DNA of 64,000 nucleotides from Spirochaetota bacterium (lineage in GTDB: Bacteria; Spirochaetota; Spirochaetia; CADAEX01), in NCBI GenBank assembly GCA_009786125.1, contig WQTU01000139.1, forward strand, positions 72,483 through 136,482, given 5' to 3'. The position numbers and the translations under genes are program-made. Shown piece after piece: positions 37,226 to 46,882 of the stretch; within the stretch, counting starts at the first letter, position 1; the number at the start of each line of letters is the position of its first letter. Below the pieces are notes generated by a model, which made no database searches, was not told the origin of the DNA, and saw only the letters and a program-made list of their open reading frames with translations.

Positions 37226-39214
37226 TTATACCACATTATTTAATTTGTAAAATATTGTTTTTAAATTAATAATTGATTCAGAACTAATTTTCTGTGATAA
37301 TTTTAATAATTCTTTTTGCATAAGTTTATATTCGGATTGTGACATTTTAATCGCTTTTTCTAAAGCCTGACCAAATTCATTATTATTGCTATAAACAATA
37401 CTATTATTATTGGCAAAACCAGGCTTGGTAATAAATTTTTCAGCAATAATAATTGGTTTTAAAAAGCCATAACAAAGCTGAAAGGAACCGCTTGTTCTTT
37501 TTTCAAGATATCCATTGTGTTCTTCATTGTCAGGATCAAGCAAGGCGAGGAAAAAATCTGCTTGTTCTAAATGACTATACATTTTTGGAAAACTACAACG
37601 CCCTAATAAATTGAAATAACTTTTAAAAACATTTTTTATCATGGCTTCCCCTCTTCCAATAACCGTTATTTTAAAATTTGTTATATTCAGGTTAATTAAA
37701 TAATCACAAGCTCTGTTAAGCAATTCATAATTTCTCCTGTCTTTTTCTAAATTTCCTACAATAATAAAGTGAATTATTTTTTCATTTTTTGGTGTTATTT
37801 TAATTGACCCATAATAATGAGGATTTACTACTACTGGTTTATATTTGCCACCCAGGGGCGCAAGTGAAATAAAAGAATATTGCGTAATATAATTACTCAA
37901 ATCATCCTGTTCATGTACAACAAAAATTAATCTGCTTTTTATAGTATTTAAATTTGGGTAAAATTCAGGAAAAGTTTGAAAGTTTTTTCTGGTTGCAATA
38001 TTTTGATAATATAAATGCCAAGATGTTACACATATATGAGTGTATTTATTTAATTTTTTTGAAAATTGTAATTTCTTAATACTCTCTCTATCAATTTTAA
38101 AATGCTTTACATTTTTATGCTTATATTTGCAAAAAACTTTTTCTTTACTCATTTCTGGAATCATCAAGGTATCTACATTAAAACCTGAATCTAGCAAATA
38201 TTTTGTATAACCAGGCATCACTTCTGTGTGGCATGGATTTAGTTCCATAAGTAAAACTGTATTTGGTTTAACTCTATGAGTTATAAACAGAAATAAGCAA
38301 TATGGATTCGATATTTTATTCGTTATTTTTTTAAAAAACCATTTAATCTTATGGTTTATATATTGGGATATAGAAAAATCTCTTGTATGAAGCTTATCAT
38401 AAATACTATAAAATAATTTGTAAGCACGTATTAATAGAGCCGGTTTATAAATATTATCCTTAACCCAACCGTTTTGCATAACTATCCCAAGGTAACCTTT
38501 ATCAATTAGATCTTGAATATCAATTCGGCGTCTAGAGTTTTGATAAATTCGTTCAGTATGAAATTCAGCAAAAAAGCCATCGACAGGTATTATTTCAAAT
38601 GGTTTCAAAAAAAACAAAAACTCACCATACCAATTATACTCTGACGGGGCTAAATTAATTAAATCATTAAAATTCATTTTTTTGGAAAGTAAGTAATTTT
38701 CAAATTTTCCAAGAACAACGGACGACAATACTATTGGCATTCTTATCCACAAGTAATTCTTACCTTCTCTGGAAAAAAAATTTTTTTGTTTAATTACACT
38801 TAGGAAAGAATCTTTATCTCTACAGACACTTACAGGAGTATATGGGGTATTTAAGTCATACAGAAAGTCCGAAATAAAAAAATTTTGAATGAAATAACAA
38901 TCTGAATCAATACTGATATAAAAATCACAAATACCTAATTTAAAAAAACTTAATTTTACTATTTGTTGTGAGTACCAATTCTGTATATAATCATTATCTA
39001 TTCCTAGAACATTTTCGTCAGTAACAAAAATTAAATCATAAGATTCTGCTCCGGTACATAACCTTTTTTTGAATAAAAAAGTATCTTTCTGGGGGCATGA
39101 TATATAAAATGGAATTTTGTCGCAATTGAATTTATCAATAGACTTTTTTAAAATACAAAGTCTCTCTAAATCTCCTGAATATGATTTACAAAATAATACA
39201 ATTTTACTTTTAAT
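37226..39214 (-). CDS. DUF6492-like domain fused to a GT4/GT-B-like domain; ORF-track entry (38752) lacks the N-terminus, probable ATT start
   Basis: In-frame, stop-free extension upstream of 38752 reads KSKIVLFCKSYSGDLERLCILKKSIDKFNCDKIPFYISCPQKDTFLFKKRLCTGAESYDLIFVTDENVLG...YISIDSDCYF. No ATG/GTG/TTG in the extension; ATT at 39214 follows GAGGT with 6-nt spacing. Confidence 0.7.
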   Translation of the reverse strand: MKSKIVLFCKSYSGDLERLCILKKSIDKFNCDKIPFYISCPQKDTFLFKKRLCTGAESYDLIFVTDENVLGIDNDYIQNWYSQQIVKLSFFKLGICDFYISIDSDCYFIQNFFISDFLYDLNTPYTPVSVCRDKDSFLSVIKQKNFFSREGKNYLWIRMPIVLSSVVLGKFENYLLSKKMNFNDLINLAPSEYNWYGEFLFFLKPFEIIPVDGFFAEFHTERIYQNSRRRIDIQDLIDKGYLGIVMQNGWVKDNIYKPALLIRAYKLFYSIYDKLHTRDFSISQYINHKIKWFFKKITNKISNPYCLFLFITHRVKPNTVLLMELNPCHTEVMPGYTKYLLDSGFNVDTLMIPEMSKEKVFCKYKHKNVKHFKIDRESIKKLQFSKKLNKYTHICVTSWHLYYQNIATRKNFQTFPEFYPNLNTIKSRLIFVVHEQDDLSNYITQYSFISLAPLGGKYKPVVVNPHYYGSIKITPKNEKIIHFIIVGNLEKDRRNYELLNRACDYLINLNITNFKITVIGRGEAMIKNVFKSYFNLLGRCSFPKMYSHLEQADFFLALLDPDNEEHNGYLEKRTSGSFQLCYGFLKPIIIAEKFITKPGFANNNSIVYSNNNEFGQALEKAIKMSQSEYKLMQKELLKLSQKISSESIINLKTIFYKLNNVV

Positions 39215-39218
39215 TTTT

Positions 39219-40091
39219 TTACCTCAAAACATGTTTATTCTTTGAAGAAAACATTTTGATTATTTTTTTCAATTTTATATTAATTTTTTGCATAAATGAT
39301 TCACTAGTAGGCAAAAAACCACTATTCTTAAAGAATACCTTGTCTGGATCATATGCCTTTGTTATGTCTTTATGAAACAAAGAGTAAGCATATTTCCATA
39401 GTTCACGGCCTTCTTTATGACAAATATCTATATTTTTTATTGAATCTTGCTCAGAGTGAATCCGTGAAGCTAATAATAATTCATCTATATAGAAAAATAA
39501 ATAATCATTAAAAATAAGTTTGAACCATAAAAAATAATCTTGTGTAGTTCTTAAGTTTGAATCAAAGAAATCTACCGAATAAAAAACTTCTCTTGGGATT
39601 AATAAAGAACACCCATGTAATTCGCAAACATATAAAATTTTTAAACTATCTAGTTTACTTAACGTTGTTGACTTGAATGTCTTTACTTTAGAGTTAATTT
39701 CATTGTTAAATAAGTTTATTTCTTTTACATTGCAATAAGGAATTATTTTCTCTCGATCATTAATTTTTCCCAATTCTTCAATCTGTCTTGAAACTTTATT
39801 CGGAAAATAATAATCATCATGTGACAGCCAGGAAATATATTCACCTCTAGCGTTTCGTATAGCCATGTTTAAAGCAGTGGCAACACCGCCGTTTTCTTTT
39901 GAAAAATACCTTATTTTATCACCATAGCTTTTTATTATTTCTTCAGTATTATCTGTTGAGCCATCATTTACGACAACAACTTCGATATTGTCGTAATCCT
40001 GTCCGAGAGCGCTTTCTATTGCGCATTGTAAATAATTTGAGCCATTATAAACAGGGATTACAATTGATACCAGCGGATGAAAATTACTCAT
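39219..40091 (-). CDS. Glycosyltransferase family 2
   Basis: [88 protein letters not shown]. Confidence 0.95.
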   Translation of the reverse strand: MSNFHPLVSIVIPVYNGSNYLQCAIESALGQDYDNIEVVVVNDGSTDNTEEIIKSYGDKIRYFSKENGGVATALNMAIRNARGEYISWLSHDDYYFPNKVSRQIEELGKINDREKIIPYCNVKEINLFNNEINSKVKTFKSTTLSKLDSLKILYVCELHGCSLLIPREVFYSVDFFDSNLRTTQDYFLWFKLIFNDYLFFYIDELLLASRIHSEQDSIKNIDICHKEGRELWKYAYSLFHKDITKAYDPDKVFFKNSGFLPTSESFMQKINIKLKKIIKMFSSKNKHVLR

Positions 40092-40115
40092 ATTCTTTTC
40101 ACTAATTACTCTCTT

Positions 40116-40225
40116 AATAATAAAAAGTAGCGTTAATACTTTTATTTTTTTCTTCCAGCCACAGTTCCGTCTTTTTACAAAATTCTTCCCATGAATATTC
40201 AGCTATAGCTTTTTCTTGTTTTTTT
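40116..40225 (-). pseudogene. C-terminal remnant of a GT4
   Basis: Reads KIKKQEKAIAEYSWEEFCKKTELWLEEKNKSINATFYY then stop; no upstream body. Confidence 0.55.
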
Positions 40226-40925
40226 ATTTTAGGTGCCGAAAGTATTTTTTTATACCTTTTTTAACTTTTCTTAAGACACCAAACAAAAACCCATTTGCCC
40301 ATGATGATTTTCTTAAATAAATCATTTTTAATTTTTCCCATTCATCAACCATATTTTTAGGATATCGTTTAGCAAGACTCATTTCATTTTCTATTCTTAC
40401 CCAACAATACCCTGTATACCATGCGATTCGAGTTTTAGGCAAAGCAGAAGCTCTTAAAGTATATTCAGCATCCAGTCGAAAAAAAGCAGGATTTAAAAGT
40501 CCTAAATATGCTAAAGATGATTTTCTTATCATTAGTCCCAAATCACAAAAAGTAAAAGGCGTTCTGTCGGTTTTCCATTTATTAAAAGCGTCCAATTAAG
40601 TCAACTTCAGGATGTTCCAGCATGAAGTTTTTACACTTCCTTATTCCTTCATAAAAAAATATATCATCATTTATTATCTTTAATAATTTCCCTTCTGCCA
40701 TCAGCAAAGCTTTATTGCATCCATGTGCCTGAGCAAAATCTTATTCAGAAAGATATTTATGAATGCGTTTTTTTTCAAATAACTCATTTAAATACTATTT
40801 TGTTCCATCAGTGCTATTAGAGTCAACAACAAGAATTTCTTCATCCGATTGAACTTCTTGCAATAATCTTTCAATTACATAAGGCAAATATTTTATATTA
40901 TTTCGAGTGTAATAATATAACTTAA
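40224..40925 (-). pseudogene. Degraded GT2 glycosyltransferase
   Basis: RNNIKYLPYVIERLLQEVQSDEEILVVDSNSTDGTK*YLNELFEKKRIHKYLSE*DFAQAHGCNKALLMAEGKLLKIINDDIFF...LIGR then frame change into DAFNKWKTDRTPFTFCDLGLMIRKSSLAYLGLLNPAFFRLDAEYTLRA; two in-frame stops plus a frameshift. Confidence 0.8.
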
Positions 40926-40994
40926 GTTAATTATTTTCATGCCACCAGCAATTTTTTTAAAAACAAATAAACTTCTTTTATAATTTTGCTTTGA

Positions 40995-41143
40995 CTATTT
41001 TATTATTTTTTTATACAATTTAATATATCTCTTTACTATTACATCATAATCAAATTCGCGAATAATCTAAATTCATGTATTTCTTCCAAATATTTATCGG
41101 AATTATAACAAGGCGTAACTATTGATATTTTGGGGTAAATCAT
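40995..41143 (-). pseudogene. Chimeric remnant: GT2 N-terminus abutting a GT4-like C-terminus
   Basis: MIYPKISIVTPCYNSDKYLEE then, after a frame shift, REFDYDVIVKRYIKLYKKIIK*. Confidence 0.6.
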
Positions 41144-42376
41144 TTACTTTCCACCTGCAAAAATAGTCAACTTTAATTCTGTATCGTCAAGCAATTCATA
41201 CACAGGCTTTTTACCGGAAACGGAAATACTTTCTGAATATATAATCGGCACACCATCACCTCGCTTGTCCATAATAAACTTTCGATAAGTATCTACCGTA
41301 TCAAAATTCATTGGCGTGCGGGCAAGTAAAGAGCTAATCAACTCGTTCCGCGAATATTGTCGAAGCGGCAAACTTTCTAAAGTCATTGTGTTTGGAATCG
41401 CTCCTGGCGAATAAATTTCCAACCTATCCGAAAAAATATGCAATCTTATTTTTGAGCCGTAAATAGAGTAATCCCGATGCGCAACGGCATTTACAAGCGC
41501 TTCAAAAACCGCACTCAAAGAATACTGCGGAAATTCCGTTCGCGCAGGATCTTTAATTCCGGAAACTCGCATATTTCGTTTTACGAATTTACAAGCATCT
41601 TTTATTTGTATATCAAGAGGACCGGTAATATCTTGCATATCTAACTGTTCGGAATTATTATTGTCGCCAAGATAACAAACCGCTTGAATAAAAGCATTTG
41701 GAATAAAATTTTCGGGCGAGTCAGAGCACAATAATATTCCACTAATTGTCGGGTGAATTTCACCATTTTCACTATAATCTGCAAGCTTCAACTTTGTTAA
41801 AAACTCATTATTATCTTCGGGAGAAAGTGTAGTACGAAAACGTTCCCATAGCTTCTTATCCAAATCAAATAATTGTGTACTCATAACAATTTGTTCATCA
41901 AAACGAATCAGTCTATTTTGAGACCTTTGCTGAAAAAGACGAGCTAAAACTTCCGGCTTCATTTCTCGTTTGGAACTTCCAATTCGAGTAAAATAACCGT
42001 TACTGCTTTTGTGAACAAAAATGCTTTGGGGAATATCTATTTTTATTATGTTCTTGTCTTTGTCATTTTCATCGGTAATGGAAATTTTTCGTACAATACA
42101 TTCTAAAGGCGGGTTTATTAAATCGGTAACAATATCACGCAACCACTTTTCTGTCAGGTCCAATTTATCAATTGGAATACCGATTATCTCACGCGTTTTA
42201 TCATCAACACCTATAATGAATACGCCTCCTTTTGTGTTAGCCATTGCCGCCAATTCATCTGACATAGAATTGCGATATGGAACCAACCCACCTGCGAACT
42301 CAAGATTTTTCAGCTCAAACAAACTGTCTTCTCCAAGTTTTATTTGGTTCAAAATTTTTTCTACGGTTTCAAACAA
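41144..42376 (-). CDS. AlbA_2 / HATPase_c_4 putative DNA-binding regulator (no repeat linker, short C-terminus)
   Basis: EDSLFELKNLEFAGG...DELAAMANTKGGVFIIGVDDKTREIIGI; EALVNAVAHRDYSIYGSKIRLHIFSDRLEIYSPGAIPN; TTG start with GAAGGAG SD. Confidence 0.88.
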   Translation of the reverse strand: MFETVEKILNQIKLGEDSLFELKNLEFAGGLVPYRNSMSDELAAMANTKGGVFIIGVDDKTREIIGIPIDKLDLTEKWLRDIVTDLINPPLECIVRKISITDENDKDKNIIKIDIPQSIFVHKSSNGYFTRIGSSKREMKPEVLARLFQQRSQNRLIRFDEQIVMSTQLFDLDKKLWERFRTTLSPEDNNEFLTKLKLADYSENGEIHPTISGILLCSDSPENFIPNAFIQAVCYLGDNNNSEQLDMQDITGPLDIQIKDACKFVKRNMRVSGIKDPARTEFPQYSLSAVFEALVNAVAHRDYSIYGSKIRLHIFSDRLEIYSPGAIPNTMTLESLPLRQYSRNELISSLLARTPMNFDTVDTYRKFIMDKRGDGVPIIYSESISVSGKKPVYELLDDTELKLTIFAGGK

Positions 42377-42430
42377 AGAGTTTTCTCCTTCAATTAGATT
42401 GTTTATTACATTTGTAAATTGAACTGCGGA

Positions 42431-42607
42431 TTATATGAAAGAGCAATTTTTTTCAGTTTCGCCGTTATCTGTTGAGCCGTCGTTTACGACAATAACTTCT
42501 ATATTTTCATAGTCTTGCCCCAGAGCACTGTCTATTGCGCATTGTAAATAATTTGAACCATTGTAAACAGGGATCACAATTGATACCAAAGGATAAAAAT
42601 TATTCAT
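42431..42607 (-). pseudogene. Truncated GT2 N-terminus, partial duplicate of the gene at 39219-40091
   Basis: [58 protein letters not shown]; closely similar to the 39219-40091 N-terminus. Confidence 0.85.
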
Positions 42608-43436
42608 ATTCTTTAATCTCCGTTATTAGCGCTTCAATTGTGGGAATAGTGTTATAGCCAGCTAATTTCCAAAGCTGTTTGCTCCTAGATACATTAAGCG
42701 TATTTAGAGTCCTGTTAATGCTTTCTTCTGCATTGATTTCTTTTATATTTATATCTTCTCTTGAAAATACTTTAGCAAATATTTTTAGCATATTTGCTTT
42801 ATTCATTTCATTGGCAGGAATTATATGTTGCAAGTCATAAAACCAGGCATCATTTTCAATAATACTTTTACATATTTTTGCAAATGCAAAAGTTGTTACT
42901 CCGTTCCAAAAATGATTTTTTAAGCCATTCACTGTGGCATTTTGTGGCTGGTTCCTAAACCATTCCAACAACGAAAGTTTGTTCTCTTTTTCGATACCGA
43001 TAATAGAACAGCGAAGATTCAAAAAATTTTCAGTAGAAACTTCGCCAAGACTTTTTGTTTTTCCATATACATCAAGGGCATTATGTTTATCTTTTTCACA
43101 GTAATTACCTTCAATTCCGTCATATACACAATCTGTAGCTATTTGTATCACCCTTGCCCCGCATTGTGAAAGTTTGTGCGGAAACAAAGCATTGATCTGG
43201 ATTGCCCGCTCAACTTCAAAAGGATTATCATCACGAATATAGGGCTTTATTATTCCAATGCAATTTATAATATAATCACAATCTCCAACAACACTCTTTA
43301 TCTCATTGACCTGAGCTGTTTGAGCATCCAGCATTTTTCTATTAATACCGATTACATTAAATTTACTCTGGTTGAAAATTTTGAATACTGCACTGCCAAG
43401 CATACCTTCTATGCCAAGAATCGCTATCTTTTTCAT
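42600..43436 (-). CDS. RmlD-like SDR reductase (candidate WbvR/FnlB-type step)
   Basis: [69 protein letters not shown]. Confidence 0.8.
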   Translation of the reverse strand: MKKIAILGIEGMLGSAVFKIFNQSKFNVIGINRKMLDAQTAQVNEIKSVVGDCDYIINCIGIIKPYIRDDNPFEVERAIQINALFPHKLSQCGARVIQIATDCVYDGIEGNYCEKDKHNALDVYGKTKSLGEVSTENFLNLRCSIIGIEKENKLSLLEWFRNQPQNATVNGLKNHFWNGVTTFAFAKICKSIIENDAWFYDLQHIIPANEMNKANMLKIFAKVFSREDINIKEINAEESINRTLNTLNVSRSKQLWKLAGYNTIPTIEALITEIKEYE

Positions 43437-44452
43437 TGCTTATCTCCAATATCTCTTTTTATTACATCAAGCTTCAATAACAACTCTTTCATTTCCGATA
43501 CAGTTAAGCGATGTGTATTGTGTGAATGATAATCATTTATTGTCTCAATTATTTCTTTTCCATTAGCAAAATATTTTTCGTAATTTAAATCTCGATCATC
43601 ACAGGGAATGCGGAAATAATTACCCATATCAATGGCTTTTGCCATCTCTTCTCGTGTAACCAAAGATTCATAAAGTTTCTCGCCATGTCGTGTTCCAATA
43701 ATTCGGAATTTCGCTTTTACAGAGTATAATTCCTTTAATGCTTCAAATAGTGTTTCCAAAGTAGCAGCAGGAGCTTTCTGAATGAACAAATCCCCATTTT
43801 GACCATGTTCAAAAGTATATAATACCAAGTCTACTGCATTATCAAGAGTCATCATAAATCGAGTCATATTAGGGTCAGTAATAGTTATTTCTTTGTTTGC
43901 TTTTATCTGCTCTATCCATAAAGAAATTACCGATCCCCTGCTTGCCATAACATTACCATATCGTGTAGCGCAAATTACAGTAGAAGCATCATGCCCCAAT
44001 GCACGTCCTTTTGCAATAGCAATTTTTTCCATCATTGCTTTTGATATTCCCATAGCATTTATAGGGTAACAGGCCTTGTCAGTGCTAAGAACTATTACTT
44101 TTTTCACATTATATTCGACTGCTGATTCTATTACGTTATTGGCTCCGACAATATTAGTCTGAACCGCTTGCATTGGAAAAAATTCGCAAGAAGGAACTTG
44201 TTTCAAAGCAGCGGCATGGAAAACATAATCAACACCTATCATTGCGTTATCAACAGACTGCCTGTCCCTGACATCGCCAATATAAAATTTTACCTTATCA
44301 GAATTCAATTCATGCCGCATATCATCTTGTTTTTTCTCATCCCGGCTGAAAATTCTGATTTCTTTTATATCTGAATTCAAAAACCGATCAAGAACAGCAT
44401 GACCAAAAGAACCTGTTCCGCCGGTTATTAAAAGAGTTTTATTTTTGAACAT
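43433..44452 (-). CDS. UDP-GlcNAc 4,6-dehydratase/epimerase, CapE/FnlA/WbjB type
   Basis: TLLITGGTGSFGHAVLDRFL; IRIFSRDEKKQDDMRHEL; FHAAALKQVPSCEFFPMQAVQTNIVGANNVIESA. Confidence 0.9.
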   Translation of the reverse strand: MFKNKTLLITGGTGSFGHAVLDRFLNSDIKEIRIFSRDEKKQDDMRHELNSDKVKFYIGDVRDRQSVDNAMIGVDYVFHAAALKQVPSCEFFPMQAVQTNIVGANNVIESAVEYNVKKVIVLSTDKACYPINAMGISKAMMEKIAIAKGRALGHDASTVICATRYGNVMASRGSVISLWIEQIKANKEITITDPNMTRFMMTLDNAVDLVLYTFEHGQNGDLFIQKAPAATLETLFEALKELYSVKAKFRIIGTRHGEKLYESLVTREEMAKAIDMGNYFRIPCDDRDLNYEKYFANGKEIIETINDYHSHNTHRLTVSEMKELLLKLDVIKRDIGDKQ

Positions 44453-45780
44453 AATTTCCTTTTGATAAGTCTAAAAATTTGCTTTATAGGATTTGTCATT
44501 GTTTTTTTTGATACAATTGATATATTTTGGTAATCATTATTGTACTTGCATAATTGAGAAACAACTAAATTCATATTTTCTTTTTCGTTAACAGCAAGAG
44601 ATAAATGATGTTTTTCTATAGTTTCTTTATAAATACACAGAAGATTTGTAAAGAAAACTTCTTGCCGGTAAGTATTTTGAACAAATTCATGGCTTTTTTT
44701 TCCTCGCTTTTTTACCTCATCCATATTATTCAATAAACGCTGTAATTCCTGTGTGAAAATTGTGGCATTGTGCTCTACTGCAAAACCACAGTCAGGGTGG
44801 TTGGTTGTATATTCTAATGCTGTATTTTTCGTAGTCAACACCATTTTTCCACAAGACATCGCTTCAATAGCCATTAATCCAAATGCTTCCTGTTTTGATG
44901 GCATAAGAAAAATATCAGATGCTTGATATAACTGTGAAAGAAAATTATCATCAGTAGTCCATTCATATTCTTTAATTATAAATTTATTTTTCAGTTCATT
45001 TAAAAGCCCTGTCTCTCCAACGGTTATCAAAGTAATTTTTTTTTCTGTTTGAATATTATCAAGAGCATATTTTATAATATCCATACCTTTAAAAATATTA
45101 TTTTGGCTTCTGAACATTAATGTAATTGTGTCATCTTTTATACCAAGTTTTTTTTTTGCAATTTTAATATCTGCTGGTTTAAAAACATTTTGGTCAACCC
45201 CAAAAGGCAGTTTATAGATATTTTTTTCCTTCCATATTGGTGATTGCTTAATCAAATTAAATAACCAGCCAGAAGCCACAATAGCAGATATGAATGCATT
45301 TTTTATTGCAAATTCTTTTATAAAAAACTTCAAAGCTGTATCATCATATTTTACTGCTAAAGGAATATCAAGGTATTCACAATCCACACAATGTATTTTC
45401 CACTTTTTGCAACTAAAGTGATGAATACAGTGTCCGCTTAAAAAAAAAGGATCGTGCAAAGTAATTACTGTTGGTTTTAATCTGGTTATTACTGGGAGAT
45501 AGTTTATATCAAATGGGGTATTGTGTATTAAATGTAAATGAATAATGTCTGCCTCAAGAAACAACTTGTTTTTTATTATAGCAATTGTAAAATTATCTAT
45601 TTTTGAGTCAACACGTTGTACAAAATCAGCATTGGACAATTTATGCTCTACTAACATAGAAGACTCAATATTATAGTTCTTTAACATATCATGGTAATCA
45701 TAACCATTGAATCTTTTTGAAATTAGATCATTATCACCAATGAATAATACCTTCACCTTATTTTCTCCATACAAATTCAT
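44428..45780 (-). CDS. Glycosyltransferase family 4
   Basis: DIIHLHLIHNTPFDINYLPVITRLKPTVITLHDPFFLSGHCIHHFSCKKW; IFLMPSKQEAFGLMAIEAMSCGK. Confidence 0.92.
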   Translation of the reverse strand: MNLYGENKVKVLFIGDNDLISKRFNGYDYHDMLKNYNIESSMLVEHKLSNADFVQRVDSKIDNFTIAIIKNKLFLEADIIHLHLIHNTPFDINYLPVITRLKPTVITLHDPFFLSGHCIHHFSCKKWKIHCVDCEYLDIPLAVKYDDTALKFFIKEFAIKNAFISAIVASGWLFNLIKQSPIWKEKNIYKLPFGVDQNVFKPADIKIAKKKLGIKDDTITLMFRSQNNIFKGMDIIKYALDNIQTEKKITLITVGETGLLNELKNKFIIKEYEWTTDDNFLSQLYQASDIFLMPSKQEAFGLMAIEAMSCGKMVLTTKNTALEYTTNHPDCGFAVEHNATIFTQELQRLLNNMDEVKKRGKKSHEFVQNTYRQEVFFTNLLCIYKETIEKHHLSLAVNEKENMNLVVSQLCKYNNDYQNISIVSKKTMTNPIKQIFRLIKRKLCSKIKLF

Positions 45781-46882
45781 TTATATAATCAATGTAACTT
45801 AAAACTAGGCGAACAATTTTTTTCGATACGTTATCGACTTCATAGTCAGCTATTATGTTAAACAATTCTTTATTTTTAAACTGTGAAGTAACAACCTCAA
45901 CGGCTTTTAAAACTCTATCTTTTTGATAACCCGCCATAATCAGTGTTGCTTCATCGTTTCCTTCCGGTCTTTCATGTACATTTCTGGTGGTTATTGCAGG
46001 GAAGCCCAAAAGAGAGCTTTCTTCTGTAATAGTTCCACTGTCTGACAATACGCAGAAAGCATTTTTTTGCAAACAAATATAATCAATAAAGCCAAATGGT
46101 TTTGAAAAGATAATTTTGTCGCTTACTGTAATATCATTATTGTTTTCAAGGCGGTTTTTGGTCCGTGGATGCAGAGAAAATATTATTGGATAATTGTATT
46201 TTTCTGCAAGCGCATTAAGAGATTCTATAAGGTTTTTCAGGTTTTCTGGTTTATCAACAACTTCCTCGCGGTGCGAACTTACAACAAAATAATTTTTCTT
46301 TGATAATTTTAAATTATCTAATATTTTAGAATTATCAATACGGGGCATATATTTATTTAATAGCTCCTTCATGGAAGACCCGGTTTTTATTATTGTCTCC
46401 GGTCTTATCCCTTCGCGCTCCAAATATCTTCTTGAATGTTCGGTTAAAACCAAATTAATATCCGCTAAGTGATCTACGATTTTGCGATTAATCTCTTCGG
46501 GAACACGTTGATCGAAACAACGATTACCTGCCTCCATATGAAATATGGGAATTTTTCGCCGTTTTGCGGAAATTATTGACAAGCAAGAATTAGTATCGCC
46601 GTATAATAAAACAGCATTTGGTTTTTCTTTTTCCATGATTTCATCGGATTTAGCAATAACATTTGCTATTGTTTTTGCAGCATTTTCCGCACCCGCAGCC
46701 AGAAAATAGTCTGGCTTGCGAAGTTCAAGGTCATTAAAAAAAACTTCATTCAGCTCGTAATCATAATTCTGTCCTGTATGAACAATAATATGGTTTGTAT
46801 ATTTGTCCAGTTCTTTTATAGTTAATGCTAACTTAATTATTTCTGGTCGTGTGCCAACAATTGTCATTACTTTCATATTCAC
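45758..46882 (-). CDS. UDP-N-acetylhexosamine 2-epimerase, WecB/CapG/FnlC type
   Basis: KVMTIVGTRPEIIKLALTIKEL; HTGQNYDYELNEVFFNDL; HMEAGNRCFDQRVPEEINRKIVDHLADINLVLTEHSRRYL. Confidence 0.93.
   Translation of the reverse strand: MNMKVMTIVGTRPEIIKLALTIKELDKYTNHIIVHTGQNYDYELNEVFFNDLELRKPDYFLAAGAENAAKTIANVIAKSDEIMEKEKPNAVLLYGDTNSCLSIISAKRRKIPIFHMEAGNRCFDQRVPEEINRKIVDHLADINLVLTEHSRRYLEREGIRPETIIKTGSSMKELLNKYMPRIDNSKILDNLKLSKKNYFVVSSHREEVVDKPENLKNLIESLNALAEKYNYPIIFSLHPRTKNRLENNNDITVSDKIIFSKPFGFIDYICLQKNAFCVLSDSGTITEESSLLGFPAITTRNVHERPEGNDEATLIMAGYQKDRVLKAVEVVTSQFKNKELFNIIADYEVDNVSKKIVRLVLSYIDYINEFVWRK

Noticed and set aside
38752-39190. Region upstream of the 508-aa ORF as intergenic or pseudogene
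   Set aside because: The frame is continuously open and encodes a domain-like sequence; only the start codon is non-canonical.
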